From a bacterium (GTDB taxonomy: Bacteria; Verrucomicrobiota; Verrucomicrobiia; Limisphaerales; UBA8199), in the NCBI GenBank assembly GCA_021784555.1, contig JAJYHY010000015.1, positions 1 to 46,499 on the forward strand: a stretch of 46,499 nt of DNA. Direction: 5' to 3'. The position numbers and the translations under genes are program-made. Every line of letters begins with the position of its first letter. Within the stretch, counting starts at the first letter, position 1. Of the stretch, positions 1 to 7,843 are shown in pieces. The notes beneath the pieces are model-generated. The model ran no database searches. It saw nothing but the letters and a program-made list of their open reading frames with translations, and had not been told where the DNA came from.

Positions 1-105
1 GGGGCGGTGCATGAGGCCGTGAACGGGATGCGCGCGCAGAAGGGGCTAAAACCCCTCGCGGAAGGGGAGTGGCGGCCCGTGATGCGCGGCCTGGAGCGGC
101 GGTGA
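1..105 (+). CDS. C-terminal end of an unrecognised protein
   Basis: An open frame runs from the window edge to a TGA at 103-105, giving the last 34 residues of a protein that starts outside the window. The piece is rich in Arg and Gly and shows no recognisable motif. The stop lies 4 bases before the ATG of the large ATPase gene, so the two genes are very probably co-transcribed and the ribosome-binding site of the ATPase (GAGAGG) overlaps this gene's end. Confidence 0.6.
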   Translation, partial: GAVHEAVNGMRAQKGLKPLAEGEWRPVMRGLERR

Positions 106-109
106 GAGG

Positions 110-3100
110 ATGGACGGAGCGGGCGCATCGTATTCGAGCGTGGCCGAAAGGCTCACGGCCCAATTCTACCGCTGGGAACTCCGCGGGCGCGGCTGGACGG
201 TCTGGCCCGGACCGGTCGGCCTGGAGCCGCCTTTCCAAGCCTTCGCCGGGCATTACCTTCCCCCGGCGCAGGTCGTGGATGACGGGCGATTCGAGACGGG
301 CTGGAGCAAGTTCGCGGCCTCCTTCCGGAGGGGCTTCCGCAAGGAGGAGCCTGCGCCTCCCGCGCCGGCGGCCGAAGAGGAAGAGGAACCCGCCCCGGAA
401 CTCGTCCCGGACCGGGATGCGCTCGTCGAACTCCAGGCGGTCCTTCCCGCCGACCTCGACATTCCGCGCGAAGCCTTCGAGGAATTCCTGGGAAGCCTCC
501 ATCTCTGCCGCGAACCGCTGGCCTTTGAGATTCTGGGCCAGCCGTCCCGGATTGCCGCCCAATTCGTGGCGCATCCCGGTGACGCGGACCTCGCGCGCCG
601 GCAGCTCCAGGCCTTTTTCCCGGACGCGGTGTTCCTCCCGCGGCAGGGATTCCTCGAAGAGGCCTGGGGCGGGGGAGAGAGCGCCGTGGTCGAGTTCGGC
701 CTGGGCAAGGAGTTCATGCAGCCCCTGGCCTCCGGCAAGCTCGACCCGTTCGTGGGATTAGCGGGCGCCCTCTCCGAACTTGGGCCCCAGGAACTCGGCC
801 TCTTCCAGGTGCTTTTCGAGCCGGTGCGCCATCCCTGGGCCGAGAGCATCCGGCGGGCGGTGACCGATGACGCCGGGGAACCCTTTTTCGCGAACGCGCC
901 GGAACTCACGCGCCAGGCGGAGGAAAAGATCGAGTGGCCCCTCTATGCGGTCGTGGCCCGCGTCGCCACGCAAGCCTCCGAGTTCGACCGGGCCTGGGAA
1001 CTCGCGCGCCACCTGGCCGGCTCCTTGCGGGTGTTCGCCCATCCAACCGGGAACGAACTCATCCCGCTCCAGAACGACGGCTATCCCTTCGCGGAGCATG
1101 TGGAGGACGTGTTACGCCGCCAGTCGAGGCGCTCCGGGATGCTTTTGAACGGCGACGAACTCATCGGGTTCGTCCATCTGCCCCAAGCGGCGGTGCGGAC
1201 GCCTGCCCTTGTGCGGCAGGTGGGGAAAACCAAGCCCGCACCCAAGGCCGTCCTGGGGCCGGGACTCTGCCTCGGCGAGAACGTCCACGCGGGAAGGTCG
1301 GCGCCCGTGCGCCTCACGCCGGAGCAGCGGGTGAGGCATACGCATGTGATCGGCGCGAGCGGCACAGGCAAATCGACGCTCCTCTTCAACATGATCAGGG
1401 CCGACGTCGAGTCCGGTCAGGGCGTGGCGGTGCTCGATCCCCATGGCGACCTCGTGGACCGGGTCCTGGGCGTCATCCCGGAGAATCGCATCGGAGACGT
1501 GGTGCTCCTTGATCCGGCCGATGAGGAATACTCCATCGGCTTCAACATCCTCTCGGCCCACTCGGAACTGGAGCAGCGGCTCCTCGCCTCTGATCTCGTC
1601 TCGGTCTTCCAGCGCCTCTCGACCTCCTGGGGCGACCAGATGGGCTCGGTCCTTCGGAACGGGATTCTCGCGTTCCTCGAGAGCCGCGAAGGGGGAACCC
1701 TCGCGGACTTGAGGCGCTTCCTGCTTGAACCGAGTTACCGTGATCGTTTCCTCGAAACCGTCACCGACCCCGAAGTCGTCTATTACTGGCGCCGGGCCTT
1801 TCCGCAGCTTGCCGGGAATAAATCCATCGGCCCGGTCCTCACCCGCCTCGAAACCTTCCTCAGCCCCAAAGCCATTCGCTGCATGGTGTCGCAAAAGGAG
1901 AACCGGCTGGACTTCGCGGAGATCCTCGACACGGGGAAGATTTTTCTCGCAAAGCTTGCCCAGGGCCTCATCGGCCGGGAAAACTCGTACCTTCTGGGGA
2001 CGCTCCTCGTCTCGAAACTCCAGCAACTCGCGATGAGCCGGCAGGCCAAGGCGGCGCCGGGCCGGAGGGACTTCTGGCTTTATGTGGACGAGTTCCACAA
2101 TTTCATCACGCCCAGCATGGGGGAGATTCTCTCGGGGGCGCGGAAGTACCGGCTGGGCCTTATCCTCGCGCACCAGGAACTGCGGCAGTTGCAGCGGGAC
2201 GCGGAAGTGGCGAGCGCCGTCCTCTCGAACGCCGGCACGCGGATCTGCTTCCGGGTGGGGGACGATGACGCGAAGAAACTCGCCGATGGCTTTTCCGCTT
2301 TCGAGGCCAGAGACCTCCAGAACCTGGAGACCGGGCACGCCTTGTGCCGGGTGGAGCGGAGCGATTGGGATTTCAACCTGGCGGTTCCGTTGCCGGAGGA
2401 ACCGGCTGAGGCGGAGACGGCCCGGAGGCGTGCCGAGGTAACCGAGGCGTCGCGGAAGAGCCATGCGACCCCGCGGGCGGAGATCGAGGCTGCTCTGAGA
2501 AAAGCGACAGAAGTCGAGGAACCGCCAGGCGCACCCGCAGTGAGGAAGCGGAAAGAGAAACCGGCGCCGGAGCCTCCGAGCACGCCGACGGAACCGCCGC
2601 CACCTCCGAAGGCTGCGGAGCCAGTTCCGCCAGCGCCAGTTCCGCCGGCCGTTCCGCCGAAGCTTCCGCCCGAACCGAAAGCCCCGCCCAAGCTTCCTGC
2701 CGACCTGGGCCGTGGCGGCGCGCAGCACCAGGCCATCCAGCATCGGATCAAGAAGGCTGCCGAAGCCTTGGGTTTCCGCAGCACGATTGAAAAGGAAATC
2801 CTCGATGGGCAGGGGAGCGTGGACCTCCTTCTCGAACGGGCTGATGAGACAATCGCTTGCGAGATCTCCGTTACCACAACCATCGATCATGAGGTCGGAA
2901 ACGTGTCGAAGTGCCTCAAGGCCGGCTTCGCGACCGTGGCGGTCATTTGCTTGAGCAGCGAGCGGTTGGACAAGATCCGGGCGGCAGTGACCGGCAGCCT
3001 GGGCCCGGAACCTGCCGCACATGTGATCTTCTCCCAGCCTGACGAGTTCCTCGCCCGGTTGCAGGCGATGCCGCCGCCGGCTCCTGAAGGCCCGCCCGTG

Positions 3101-3214
3101 CGCCGAGGCTATAAGATAAAACGGTCGCAACCGGCGCTCACTGCGGAGGAGCGGAAACAGCGTGAGAACAAGGCAGTGCGGGCGATTGCGGCGAGCATGG
3201 GCGGACGGGCGTAG
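110..3214 (+). CDS. Conjugation-type DNA-pumping ATPase with nuclease-like C-terminal domain
   Basis: 1034 residues. The central part is a FtsK/HerA/VirD4-like P-loop ATPase of the type IV coupling (TraD/TraM-recognition) kind: Walker A GASGTGKST at about 415-423, followed by a typical VAVLDPHGDLVDRVL segment, and Walker B LYVDEFHN with D660 and E661. Such proteins pump DNA through a membrane channel or work on DNA ends. The first 380 residues are a poorly conserved N-terminal region. After a Pro-rich linker (about 800-865) comes a C-terminal domain with the order D905, then E918-I-S920, resembling the PD-(D/E)XK nuclease core, although the usual Lys is replaced by Ser. The fusion suggests a DNA translocase that recognises or once cleaved DNA; the nuclease activity is doubtful. 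No predicted membrane segment is obvious. Confidence 0.85.
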   Translation: MDGAGASYSSVAERLTAQFYRWELRGRGWTVWPGPVGLEPPFQAFAGHYLPPAQVVDDGRFETGWSKFAASFRRGFRKEEPAPPAPAAEEEEEPAPELVPDRDALVELQAVLPADLDIPREAFEEFLGSLHLCREPLAFEILGQPSRIAAQFVAHPGDADLARRQLQAFFPDAVFLPRQGFLEEAWGGGESAVVEFGLGKEFMQPLASGKLDPFVGLAGALSELGPQELGLFQVLFEPVRHPWAESIRRAVTDDAGEPFFANAPELTRQAEEKIEWPLYAVVARVATQASEFDRAWELARHLAGSLRVFAHPTGNELIPLQNDGYPFAEHVEDVLRRQSRRSGMLLNGDELIGFVHLPQAAVRTPALVRQVGKTKPAPKAVLGPGLCLGENVHAGRSAPVRLTPEQRVRHTHVIGASGTGKSTLLFNMIRADVESGQGVAVLDPHGDLVDRVLGVIPENRIGDVVLLDPADEEYSIGFNILSAHSELEQRLLASDLVSVFQRLSTSWGDQMGSVLRNGILAFLESREGGTLADLRRFLLEPSYRDRFLETVTDPEVVYYWRRAFPQLAGNKSIGPVLTRLETFLSPKAIRCMVSQKENRLDFAEILDTGKIFLAKLAQGLIGRENSYLLGTLLVSKLQQLAMSRQAKAAPGRRDFWLYVDEFHNFITPSMGEILSGARKYRLGLILAHQELRQLQRDAEVASAVLSNAGTRICFRVGDDDAKKLADGFSAFEARDLQNLETGHALCRVERSDWDFNLAVPLPEEPAEAETARRRAEVTEASRKSHATPRAEIEAALRKATEVEEPPGAPAVRKRKEKPAPEPPSTPTEPPPPPKAAEPVPPAPVPPAVPPKLPPEPKAPPKLPADLGRGGAQHQAIQHRIKKAAEALGFRSTIEKEILDGQGSVDLLLERADETIACEISVTTTIDHEVGNVSKCLKAGFATVAVICLSSERLDKIRAAVTGSLGPEPAAHVIFSQPDEFLARLQAMPPPAPEGPPVRRGYKIKRSQPALTAEERKQRENKAVRAIAASMGGRA

Positions 3215-3497
3215 TGAGCGGATTGGGTGCAATCATGGCATTCGGTTCGGAAGCTGCCGGGACGGCGAGGAGCGGCTTGAGGCGCGGCCAAAATGCCCGG
3301 GCGGGCTTGGTCCGGCCGAGCTCCCAATTCTGGAAGGTGCCGAGGCTGACGCCGAGTCTCGCAGCGGCGTCCATCTGTGAAAGCCCGGACTCCAAGCGCC
3401 ATTGGAACAGGAGCTTATCAAAGGGAACGTGACCGGAATTCCAGGGTGGCGAATCCCGCCTTGTGGCCTTGATCGCCACGGAGCAAAATGGGCGCAT
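3138..3497 (-). CDS. XRE-family helix-turn-helix regulator
   Basis: 119 residues. A Cro/CI-type HTH is clear at about residues 26-80: LLFQWRLESGLSQMDAAARL, then GVSLGTFQNWELGRTKPA, which is the classic five-helix repressor pattern. It should bind an operator as a dimer and repress a promoter. The gene is convergent with the large ATPase and its last 77 bases lie antisense to the ATPase 3' end, so its non-conserved Pro/Ser-rich tail is probably dispensable. The upstream region holds a short dyad (3581-3597) that could be its operator. It is probably the regulator of the mobile element. Confidence 0.75.
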   Translation of the reverse strand: MRPFCSVAIKATRRDSPPWNSGHVPFDKLLFQWRLESGLSQMDAAARLGVSLGTFQNWELGRTKPARAFWPRLKPLLAVPAASEPNAMIAPNPLTTPVRPCSPQSPALPCSHAVSAPPQ

Positions 3498-3828
3498 GAA
3501 CCACCCCTTCCGCCAACATCAACAGAACCCAATAAAATCAGGGGTGAAACTCACTTTTGCCGCATCGGCAATCCTGCCAACTATATGTAAAGTATAGGTT
3601 TTCGCCCGCAATCGCGTATTATGGTTCAACGGTGGCGCCCGTCTGTCACCCTGACGCCGGATACAGCCCTTCGGAATTCCCCCTGCCAGCCTCTTGCCTT
3701 GCCGGGTAGCCGCGGCGTTCGAGGGCCTGGACATGTGGAGATAGCGGACGGCCCGGTCGACGCGTCTGAGGCGAAACACCGCCGATTTCTTGCTTGATTG
3801 ATGCCGCGTTCTGGCGTTTGATAATGGT
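3498..3828. promoter_or_regulatory. Divergent intergenic region with a short dyad
   Basis: This 331-base stretch separates the minus-strand XRE regulator from the plus-strand pair at 3829. No coding signal is convincing. At 3581-3597 there is an AT-rich dyad, CTATA-N7-TATAG, in an otherwise GC-rich stretch, 84 bases upstream of the regulator start. By position it is a candidate operator or a minus-strand promoter element. That role is inference only. Confidence 0.35.
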
Positions 3829-4257
3829 ATGGACTCATTGATGGAGCTTAACGGGTTGCAGGGGTCTCAACCAGACCTGGAGCCGGTTAATTCGGCCTTG
3901 CGCTGGGTAAACGAGACGCCGGCGCCCGACTTCCGCAAGCAGGTCGAGACCTGGTTTAACCACGCCGATGGCCTTCTTCGCGCGCATCGAGAGGACTTCT
4001 TGTTAGGAGATCCAGGCCGTCCGGCCCTGGAATGGCACTATGTCGCCTTTAAGCGTGCCATCCAGCAAGCCCGCGTGTTGCGCGCGCTAATCGAGGAAGA
4101 GGGCCTCCCCGCGAACGGAACGCGCAAGTATCAAGATGTACTGCGCAAGCTTGAGTTCATAAGCCAGCGGCTCCAGGATTCCTTCGACGCCTTCCACAAT
4201 CCTGAAACCTCCGATGACGGTGCGGTTAGGATCATCCACGAAGCCTTCCCGGCATGA
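3829..4257 (+). CDS. Hypothetical protein, helical
   Basis: 142 residues, not recognised. It is acidic and mainly helical by composition, with no membrane segment and no cysteines. The ATG at 3829 is followed by a second in-frame ATG at 3841, and neither has a strong ribosome-binding site. Its TGA overlaps the ATG of the next gene in an ATGA junction, so the two are translated as a coupled pair. The pair points away from the XRE regulator and is likely controlled by it. Its function is unknown; a small cargo or toxin-antitoxin-like pair of the mobile element is one possibility. Confidence 0.6.
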   Translation: MDSLMELNGLQGSQPDLEPVNSALRWVNETPAPDFRKQVETWFNHADGLLRAHREDFLLGDPGRPALEWHYVAFKRAIQQARVLRALIEEEGLPANGTRKYQDVLRKLEFISQRLQDSFDAFHNPETSDDGAVRIIHEAFPA

Positions 4258-4481
4258 ATCCTGAGTTGGAGAGGCTCGTGCGACTCTTCGACAAATCTAC
4301 GGAGTCAACCGGCGAGGAAAGCCGCGCCGCCCTGGAGGAATTCGAGAGGGGAGTTGACGCCGCAGCCGAGAAATTGCCCGGAAGCCCGCGGGATAGGTTG
4401 CGCAAAGCCATCATCGGCGTTCACCGCAGTTGGTTGCGGCAACAGCAGAAGAAGCCGACCGCAATCCCGCCCAGGGCGTGA
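4254..4481 (+). CDS. Small hypothetical protein, second gene of coupled pair
   Basis: 75 residues, helical, charged, with a basic C-terminal tail (RSWLRQQQKKP). The start overlaps the stop of the preceding gene (ATGA), which indicates translational coupling. No family is recognised. The small size and the basic end leave open a nucleic-acid-binding or partner-protein role. Confidence 0.55.
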   Translation: MNPELERLVRLFDKSTESTGEESRAALEEFERGVDAAAEKLPGSPRDRLRKAIIGVHRSWLRQQQKKPTAIPPRA

Positions 4482-4482
4482 C

Positions 4483-4879
4483 CCTTCCCTGAATTGCCCT
4501 GGCCTCATTACGCTTTCCGGGCGCCGTGCAACGATTCGGGTCCGGGCCATGTTCTTGGTAGCGGGGAGGGCCTCCGGCGCCGTATAAGTCAATTTCGAGG
4601 TGTCTCCACTCGGAGCGATGGCCTCCGGCTTGCCCCAGGACGCATCTTTCCGAACCGGGCCTTACCGGACGGTTGGGGAAATTTCCGCTTCGGGCAATGT
4701 CAAGGAGGAAACCACCACGCGAGTTTGGTCAATTCGTAAACGGAATGGCATAAGAACTGCTTGAAACCATCTCCATGCCAGTTAATGATACTGAACAGAA
4801 TGGCATGAAATAAGCGGGAGCAATGATGGTGCCATCAGTCTGATTCTTCGGCGTATTTCGACTCGTGGCACCAAACAAG
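4483..4879. other. Convergent intergenic region, no gene seen
   Basis: About 400 bases between two convergent gene groups. GC is lower toward 4730-4880. Two near-repeats of GAATGGCAT lie at about 4742-4750 and 4799-4807. I see no open frame with family features on either strand and no clear terminator. It could contain the left attachment site of the element whose integrase lies near 9358, but I found no repeat that proves this. Confidence 0.4.
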
Positions 4880-5059
4880 CTAAAAAGCAACGTTCATACC
4901 ATTCGATTTCAGAGCGGTAGGCGGCATGGCCGATGCTTTCCTGTCGTGGCGCTGTAGGCGCGCTTTACGGACGCGGTTCTGGTATAGCGACCACTCCTCC
5001 CGGCTCATCAGTTCCTGTAGCCAATGGGGGATTGGATTGGGCGGTCGCCGGCGGGACAT
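4880..5059 (-). CDS. Small basic protein (59 aa)
   Basis: The ATG at 5057-5059 opens a 59-residue frame ending in TAG at 4880-4882. The product begins MSRRRPPNPIPHWLQELMSR and is very basic (many Arg and Lys), suggesting nucleic-acid binding. The start follows the stop of the previous small gene by 2 bases. It is the last gene of the minus-strand cascade. The pattern resembles the tiny genes at the end of phage or satellite operons; no family is recognised. Confidence 0.45.
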   Translation of the reverse strand: MSRRRPPNPIPHWLQELMSREEWSLYQNRVRKARLQRHDRKASAMPPTALKSNGMNVAF

Positions 5060-5061
5060 GG

Positions 5062-5145
5062 CTATGCGGCCCCCGGCCCGTCGCTGTCATCAAGGAGTAC
5101 TGCTGCGAGCCAGACGATTAGCAGGATGGCAACGTCCCAGGTCAT
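5062..5145 (-). CDS. Tiny membrane peptide (27 aa)
   Basis: A 27-residue frame, MTWDVAILLIVWLAAVLLDD followed by a short Gly/Ala tail, starts in an ATGA overlap with the stop of the preceding 56-residue gene. About 16 hydrophobic residues form one predicted transmembrane helix. Placement inside an overlapping cascade supports translation. Small hydrophobic peptides of this kind are common in phage-derived elements, but its role is unknown. Confidence 0.4.
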   Translation of the reverse strand: MTWDVAILLIVWLAAVLLDDSDGPGAA

Positions 5146-5312
5146 ACAACCGGCGCTGGTTCAATGGGCGGGTCACTGGGCATCGGCGCTTCACCCCGAA
5201 GCCGGGCGGCATCCAGCCGGGCCTGAGTGCGCAGCCTCATGGCCAGCATGACCACGAGCAGCTTTTCGTCATCGCTCATCGCTGCGAAGTCTGGGTCAAG
5301 TTCGATGCTCAT
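5142..5312 (-). CDS. Small hypothetical protein (56 aa)
   Basis: The frame starts with ATG at 5310-5312 and ends in TGA at 5142-5144. The product begins MSIELDPDFAAMSDDEKLLV, is helical and acidic at the N-terminus with a Pro-rich end. Codon use fits the region (GC-rich third positions). It overlaps the next gene by ATGA and overlaps the end of the possible 49-residue frame upstream. Function unknown. Confidence 0.5.
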   Translation of the reverse strand: MSIELDPDFAAMSDDEKLLVVMLAMRLRTQARLDAARLRGEAPMPSDPPIEPAPVV

Positions 5313-5445
5313 AGGAGGAAGCGCCCTGCCAGCCTGAAACCGGAGCCAGCAGGGCGCCTTGGGCGAGGTGCGGGGAAGATGGCCCGCCCGGCTGAAACAC
5401 CAGACCGAGCGGGGTTAGAGGAATACGGATACGGACTGCATTCAT
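5296..5445 (-). CDS. Possible small protein (49 aa)
   Basis: An open frame from ATG 5443-5445 to TGA 5296-5298 encodes 49 residues beginning MNAVRIRIPLTPLGLVFQPG. It fills the gap between two better supported small genes and overlaps the downstream start by 17 bases. No motif and no clear ribosome-binding site are seen, so the call rests on position only. Confidence 0.3.
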   Translation of the reverse strand: MNAVRIRIPLTPLGLVFQPGGPSSPHLAQGALLAPVSGWQGASSYEHRT

Positions 5446-5467
5446 GGCACAACGGGTGCCGTGAAAC

Positions 5468-5806
5468 TCATTTGCCCTTGGGCTGGAGAGCATCGAAGTT
5501 CTGGGGCGAGGGGTCTCGCGCGTATGCCTGGACGGCGGCCCTGGTGGCGGCTTCAACGTTCGGTGCGGCGTGGCGTTCCGCGATGGTTCGCTCCTTTTCC
5601 GCCGCGGAGTGGGCGAACAAAATCGCTTTCCAGTTGCAGGCGGCGCGGAGTTCAGAGCCGAACCGACGCGCGATTGTGTCCAGGGTGGGCGTCGAGGTGC
5701 TCCCGGCGGCGCTGGCCAGTGTTCCCAGGACGTTCGGTTTTGGGGTAGGTGGCACATACACCGTGCCGGGGTGAAGCGGTGCGGTTGGTGCTATGGGTGC
5801 AGGCAT
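5468..5806 (-). CDS. Hypothetical protein of the small-gene cascade
   Basis: 112 residues with a Pro-rich first third and an Ala-rich helical remainder. An AAGGAA ribosome-binding site 6 bases before the ATG supports the start at 5806. The gene follows the 173-residue gene by 23 bases. No family is recognised. The composition (Ala-rich, no Cys-rich or membrane segments) is compatible with a structural or accessory phage-like protein. Confidence 0.55.
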   Translation of the reverse strand: MPAPIAPTAPLHPGTVYVPPTPKPNVLGTLASAAGSTSTPTLDTIARRFGSELRAACNWKAILFAHSAAEKERTIAERHAAPNVEAATRAAVQAYARDPSPQNFDALQPKGK

Positions 5807-5829
5807 GTGGTTCCTTTCTCTTGACGTGG

Positions 5830-6351
5830 TTATTTGCTCTGACGGGCGGCGGCATCGAGGATTTCGCTCCGATGCGCGAAGTAATACTCTGGGGACGCCA
5901 GGCTTCCACCCGGAATGCTGGCCAGCCGCGTGTATTCGGCCAACGCGGACGGCGCCGGCGATGTGGAGTGCGCCTTGGCGGCCATCCCGCTTACCCGGTT
6001 GGCCAGGTGCTCAAACTTCGCGCAAGTGCTGTCGAGGGCTTCAGCGGCGCCTGGAGCATCAAGACCCTCCTGGAAGGCCCGGGCCAACTCGGCGGCATTG
6101 TCGGATGCCCGGTTCTGCCGGCGCTCGGCAATGACGCTTTGCAACGCATGGGTGAGGCGCCCAATTTTGGCCAGCGCCCCACTTTCACCCGCGCAAACTT
6201 TGGTAGCGGCGCCCGGCGTTCCGGTTAGCGTGTCGTAGCAGCTCGCAAGCTCTTTGAGCGTGCGGGGCAGCCCCATCTTGGCGGGCTTCGAATCAGCCGC
6301 ATTGACGGCCTGGTCGAGGAGTCCTAACAGCTTTGTTCTTATGTCACTCAT
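5830..6351 (-). CDS. Hypothetical helical protein
   Basis: 173 residues, almost entirely predicted helix, rich in Ala and Leu, with no membrane segment. The start MSDIRTKLLGLL is an ATG at 6351. It lies in the same minus-strand series as the DnaC-like loader and the excisionase. Not recognised; a scaffold-like or regulatory role would be a guess. Confidence 0.55.
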   Translation of the reverse strand: MSDIRTKLLGLLDQAVNAADSKPAKMGLPRTLKELASCYDTLTGTPGAATKVCAGESGALAKIGRLTHALQSVIAERRQNRASDNAAELARAFQEGLDAPGAAEALDSTCAKFEHLANRVSGMAAKAHSTSPAPSALAEYTRLASIPGGSLASPEYYFAHRSEILDAAARQSK

Positions 6352-6428
6352 ACAACGTTCTCTTCAATAGTTCGGAACGCGATTGCTGTTTTCGCGAACG
6401 GATACGGCCTCGCGTGACCGTCTCACCC

Positions 6429-6800
6429 TTATTTGACGGGGCTTCGATGCCCTTTTGCCCCCTCTGCAAACGATTGCCATTCTCCAAGCAAGCCAAGTTG
6501 CGCCCGGAGCGGTCGAAGGGCGCGGGACACTCGGCTGGGGCTTAACCGCAGTCGACGGGCGAGCGCGCGCTGATCGCGGCAGTCCAAGAGCCTTAGCAGG
6601 AAGGCGATCATCAACCATCGGCGCCCGGTCTTCCGTTCAGACAGTCCGCCACAGGATAAAAAGGCCACCGTGCGGAAGACGGTTTCCAGGCGCAGCCGAT
6701 TCTCATCGTCGCGGTCGATCTGGGCCTCTTCGTCGGCAAACGGCTCGGCGGGGTCAACGGCCAGGATTGGCTCGCCGTCTTCGCCAAACGCTATTCGCAT
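6429..6800 (-). CDS. Putative HTH-containing protein
   Basis: 123 residues from the ATG at 6798-6800, chosen because a perfect AGGAGG lies 5 bases upstream inside the end of the previous gene; a longer frame to 6860 lacks such a site. The N-terminal half is acidic. The C-terminal half contains ALARRLRLSPSRVSRALRPL, a good helix-turn-helix with a recognition helix pattern like those of MarR or replication-protein winged helices. It is likely a DNA-binding regulator of the element. Confidence 0.55.
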   Translation of the reverse strand: MRIAFGEDGEPILAVDPAEPFADEEAQIDRDDENRLRLETVFRTVAFLSCGGLSERKTGRRWLMIAFLLRLLDCRDQRALARRLRLSPSRVSRALRPLRAQLGLLGEWQSFAEGAKGHRSPVK

Positions 6801-6976
6801 GACACCTCCTGGTTCACGTCCTCGGACTCGGCCGGCGCCTCTCGCATCCATTCCCGGCAACCCTCGCGCCAGATTCCCCGGATCTGGTCAACCGCGGCCT
6901 CCATTTCGCGCTTTATCCCAGCGGCGTCCATACCCACCAGCTTCGTCGGCAGCGTGAATTCGAGGATGTCTCGCAT
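6791..6976 (-). CDS. Small hypothetical protein (61 aa)
   Basis: Starts MRDILEFTLPTKLVGMDAAG and ends in TAG at 6791-6793, overlapping the next start by 10 bases and carrying that gene's AGGAGG within its own codons. A TTG at 7021 overlapping the TGA of the upstream gene would add 15 residues and could allow coupled initiation. The protein is helical and acidic; no family recognised. Confidence 0.5.
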   Translation of the reverse strand: MRDILEFTLPTKLVGMDAAGIKREMEAAVDQIRGIWREGCREWMREAPAESEDVNQEVSCE

Positions 6977-7017
6977 TGTTTGTTTCTCGCGCAGTGCAAC
7001 GTTCAGCAATCCGGGCC

Positions 7018-7320
7018 TCAACTTATCGAGTGGAATGTATTTTTCTGCTCAACGGCGAGGCGGTGCTCGATCTCCTTGCCCCGAACCTTGACCAACTCCC
7101 GGCGCTCCGCCATCAGGCTATCCTCGCCAGTGTTGATCCTGCTGCGCTGATATGCAAAGAGGGCCTTGACGGCGCCGTCTCGCGGGTATCGGCCCTTGGG
7201 CTTCGGCGCCGGGAGCGCGAGCTTGCCCGAAGCTGCCAGTTCATGCAAATGAGCGCGGGAATAGCCCGAAAGGCGGGCTAATTCACTGAGTGAGATAGTC
7301 GAGTGTGCTTTCTGTTTCAT
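7018..7320 (-). CDS. Small HTH protein, terminase-small-subunit or MerR-like N-terminus
   Basis: 100 residues. The first 45 show an HTH of the MerR/Nu1 type: SLSELARLSGYSRAHLHELA followed by a short basic wing (KPKGRYPRDG). The second half is a charged helix (LVKVRGKEIEHRLAVEQK). This layout resembles small terminase subunits of phages such as Nu1, which recognise packaging sites, but could equally be a regulator. Stop TGA is directly followed by a TTG start candidate for the next gene. Confidence 0.5.
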   Translation of the reverse strand: MKQKAHSTISLSELARLSGYSRAHLHELAASGKLALPAPKPKGRYPRDGAVKALFAYQRSRINTGEDSLMAERRELVKVRGKEIEHRLAVEQKNTFHSIS

Positions 7321-7661
7321 AATTGGGATCTGTCGTAGTCTGGTTGAAAAAAAATCAGGTGGTCATGAGCGAGAAAGCCACCACGGTAACCTGCTCTCGA
7401 AGCAATGTAAAGTAGTAATTCTCTTCCATAGGGGTGGGGTAAGGTGTTGATAATCAACGACTTACACTGTTTGGTGTTTCCTAAGTTGTTGATGATCAAT
7501 GGCTTACGGTTTGCGGTAGTGGTTGGCCATCGGGTGTCCGATGGCCCCTCGCATCGGTTATAGCGCGTCGGCGCTGCGGATAGACTGTTGACACGTCCCG
7601 GCGCCGTGCGGCTCGCTGGCGCCCTGGTGGCGTTAATCGGCTGGGCAGAGTTGCGAGTCAT
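7317..7661 (-). CDS. Doubtful ORF spanning the dyad repeats
   Basis: A 114-residue frame whose start overlaps the upstream stop as ATGA at 7658-7661 and whose stop overlaps the next start as ATGA at 7317-7320. The two junctions argue for a real gene. Against it, the product has no motif, odd composition, and includes two direct repeats (LIINNL and LIINTL) produced by a tandem DNA dyad at 7446-7507 that looks like a binding site. GC is also lower here. It may be non-coding control DNA. Confidence 0.3.
   Translation of the reverse strand: MTRNSAQPINATRAPASRTAPGRVNSLSAAPTRYNRCEGPSDTRWPTTTANRKPLIINNLGNTKQCKSLIINTLPHPYGRELLLYIASRAGYRGGFLAHDHLIFFQPDYDRSQL
7446..7507. repeat. Two 20-bp direct repeats each containing a dyad
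   Basis: GTTGATAATCAACGACTTAC at 7446-7465 and GTTGATGATCAATGGCTTAC at 7488-7507 match at 17 of 20 positions. Each begins with a near-perfect palindrome (GTTGATNATCAAY). Their start-to-start spacing is 42 bases, four helical turns, so a protein would sit on the same face at both. Position about 125-190 bases before the HTH gene at 7320 and just downstream of the DnaC operon end suggests operators or replication iterons. Confidence 0.55.
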
Positions 7662-7843
7662 GCGTCCCGTCCTTTCCAGCTTCGTGTTGCGGGGTCGAAC
7701 ACGATGGTCTTGCGGCCACGAAGCAGGTCGAAGATCCAGGTGCGGACGTCCGGTTGGTCAATGAGCCATCGTTGTGCGTCTCGCCAGTCCATGGCGGGCA
7801 TCGTCTTGGTTGAGTCTAAAAGTTTGGAATATCTGCGGTTCAC
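7658..7843 (-). CDS. Small protein coupled to the DnaC-like loader
   Basis: 61 residues starting at GTG 7841-7843. The start is supported by AAGGAGG nine bases upstream, located in the last codons of the DnaC-like gene, and by a GTGA overlap with that gene's stop. The sequence has WRDAQRWLIDQPDVRTWIFD followed by a short positively charged end. No family recognised; coupling suggests a partner in replication. Confidence 0.6.
   Translation of the reverse strand: MNRRYSKLLDSTKTMPAMDWRDAQRWLIDQPDVRTWIFDLLRGRKTIVFDPATRSWKGRDA

Noticed and set aside
1112..3232. Very long minus-strand frame opposite the large ATPase
   Set aside because: It lies on the antisense strand of a gene with clear Walker motifs; its product is Arg-rich without domains, as expected of a GC-rich shadow frame.
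4926..5774. 282-codon plus-strand frame
   Set aside because: It is antisense to several small minus-strand genes with coupled starts and has no motif.
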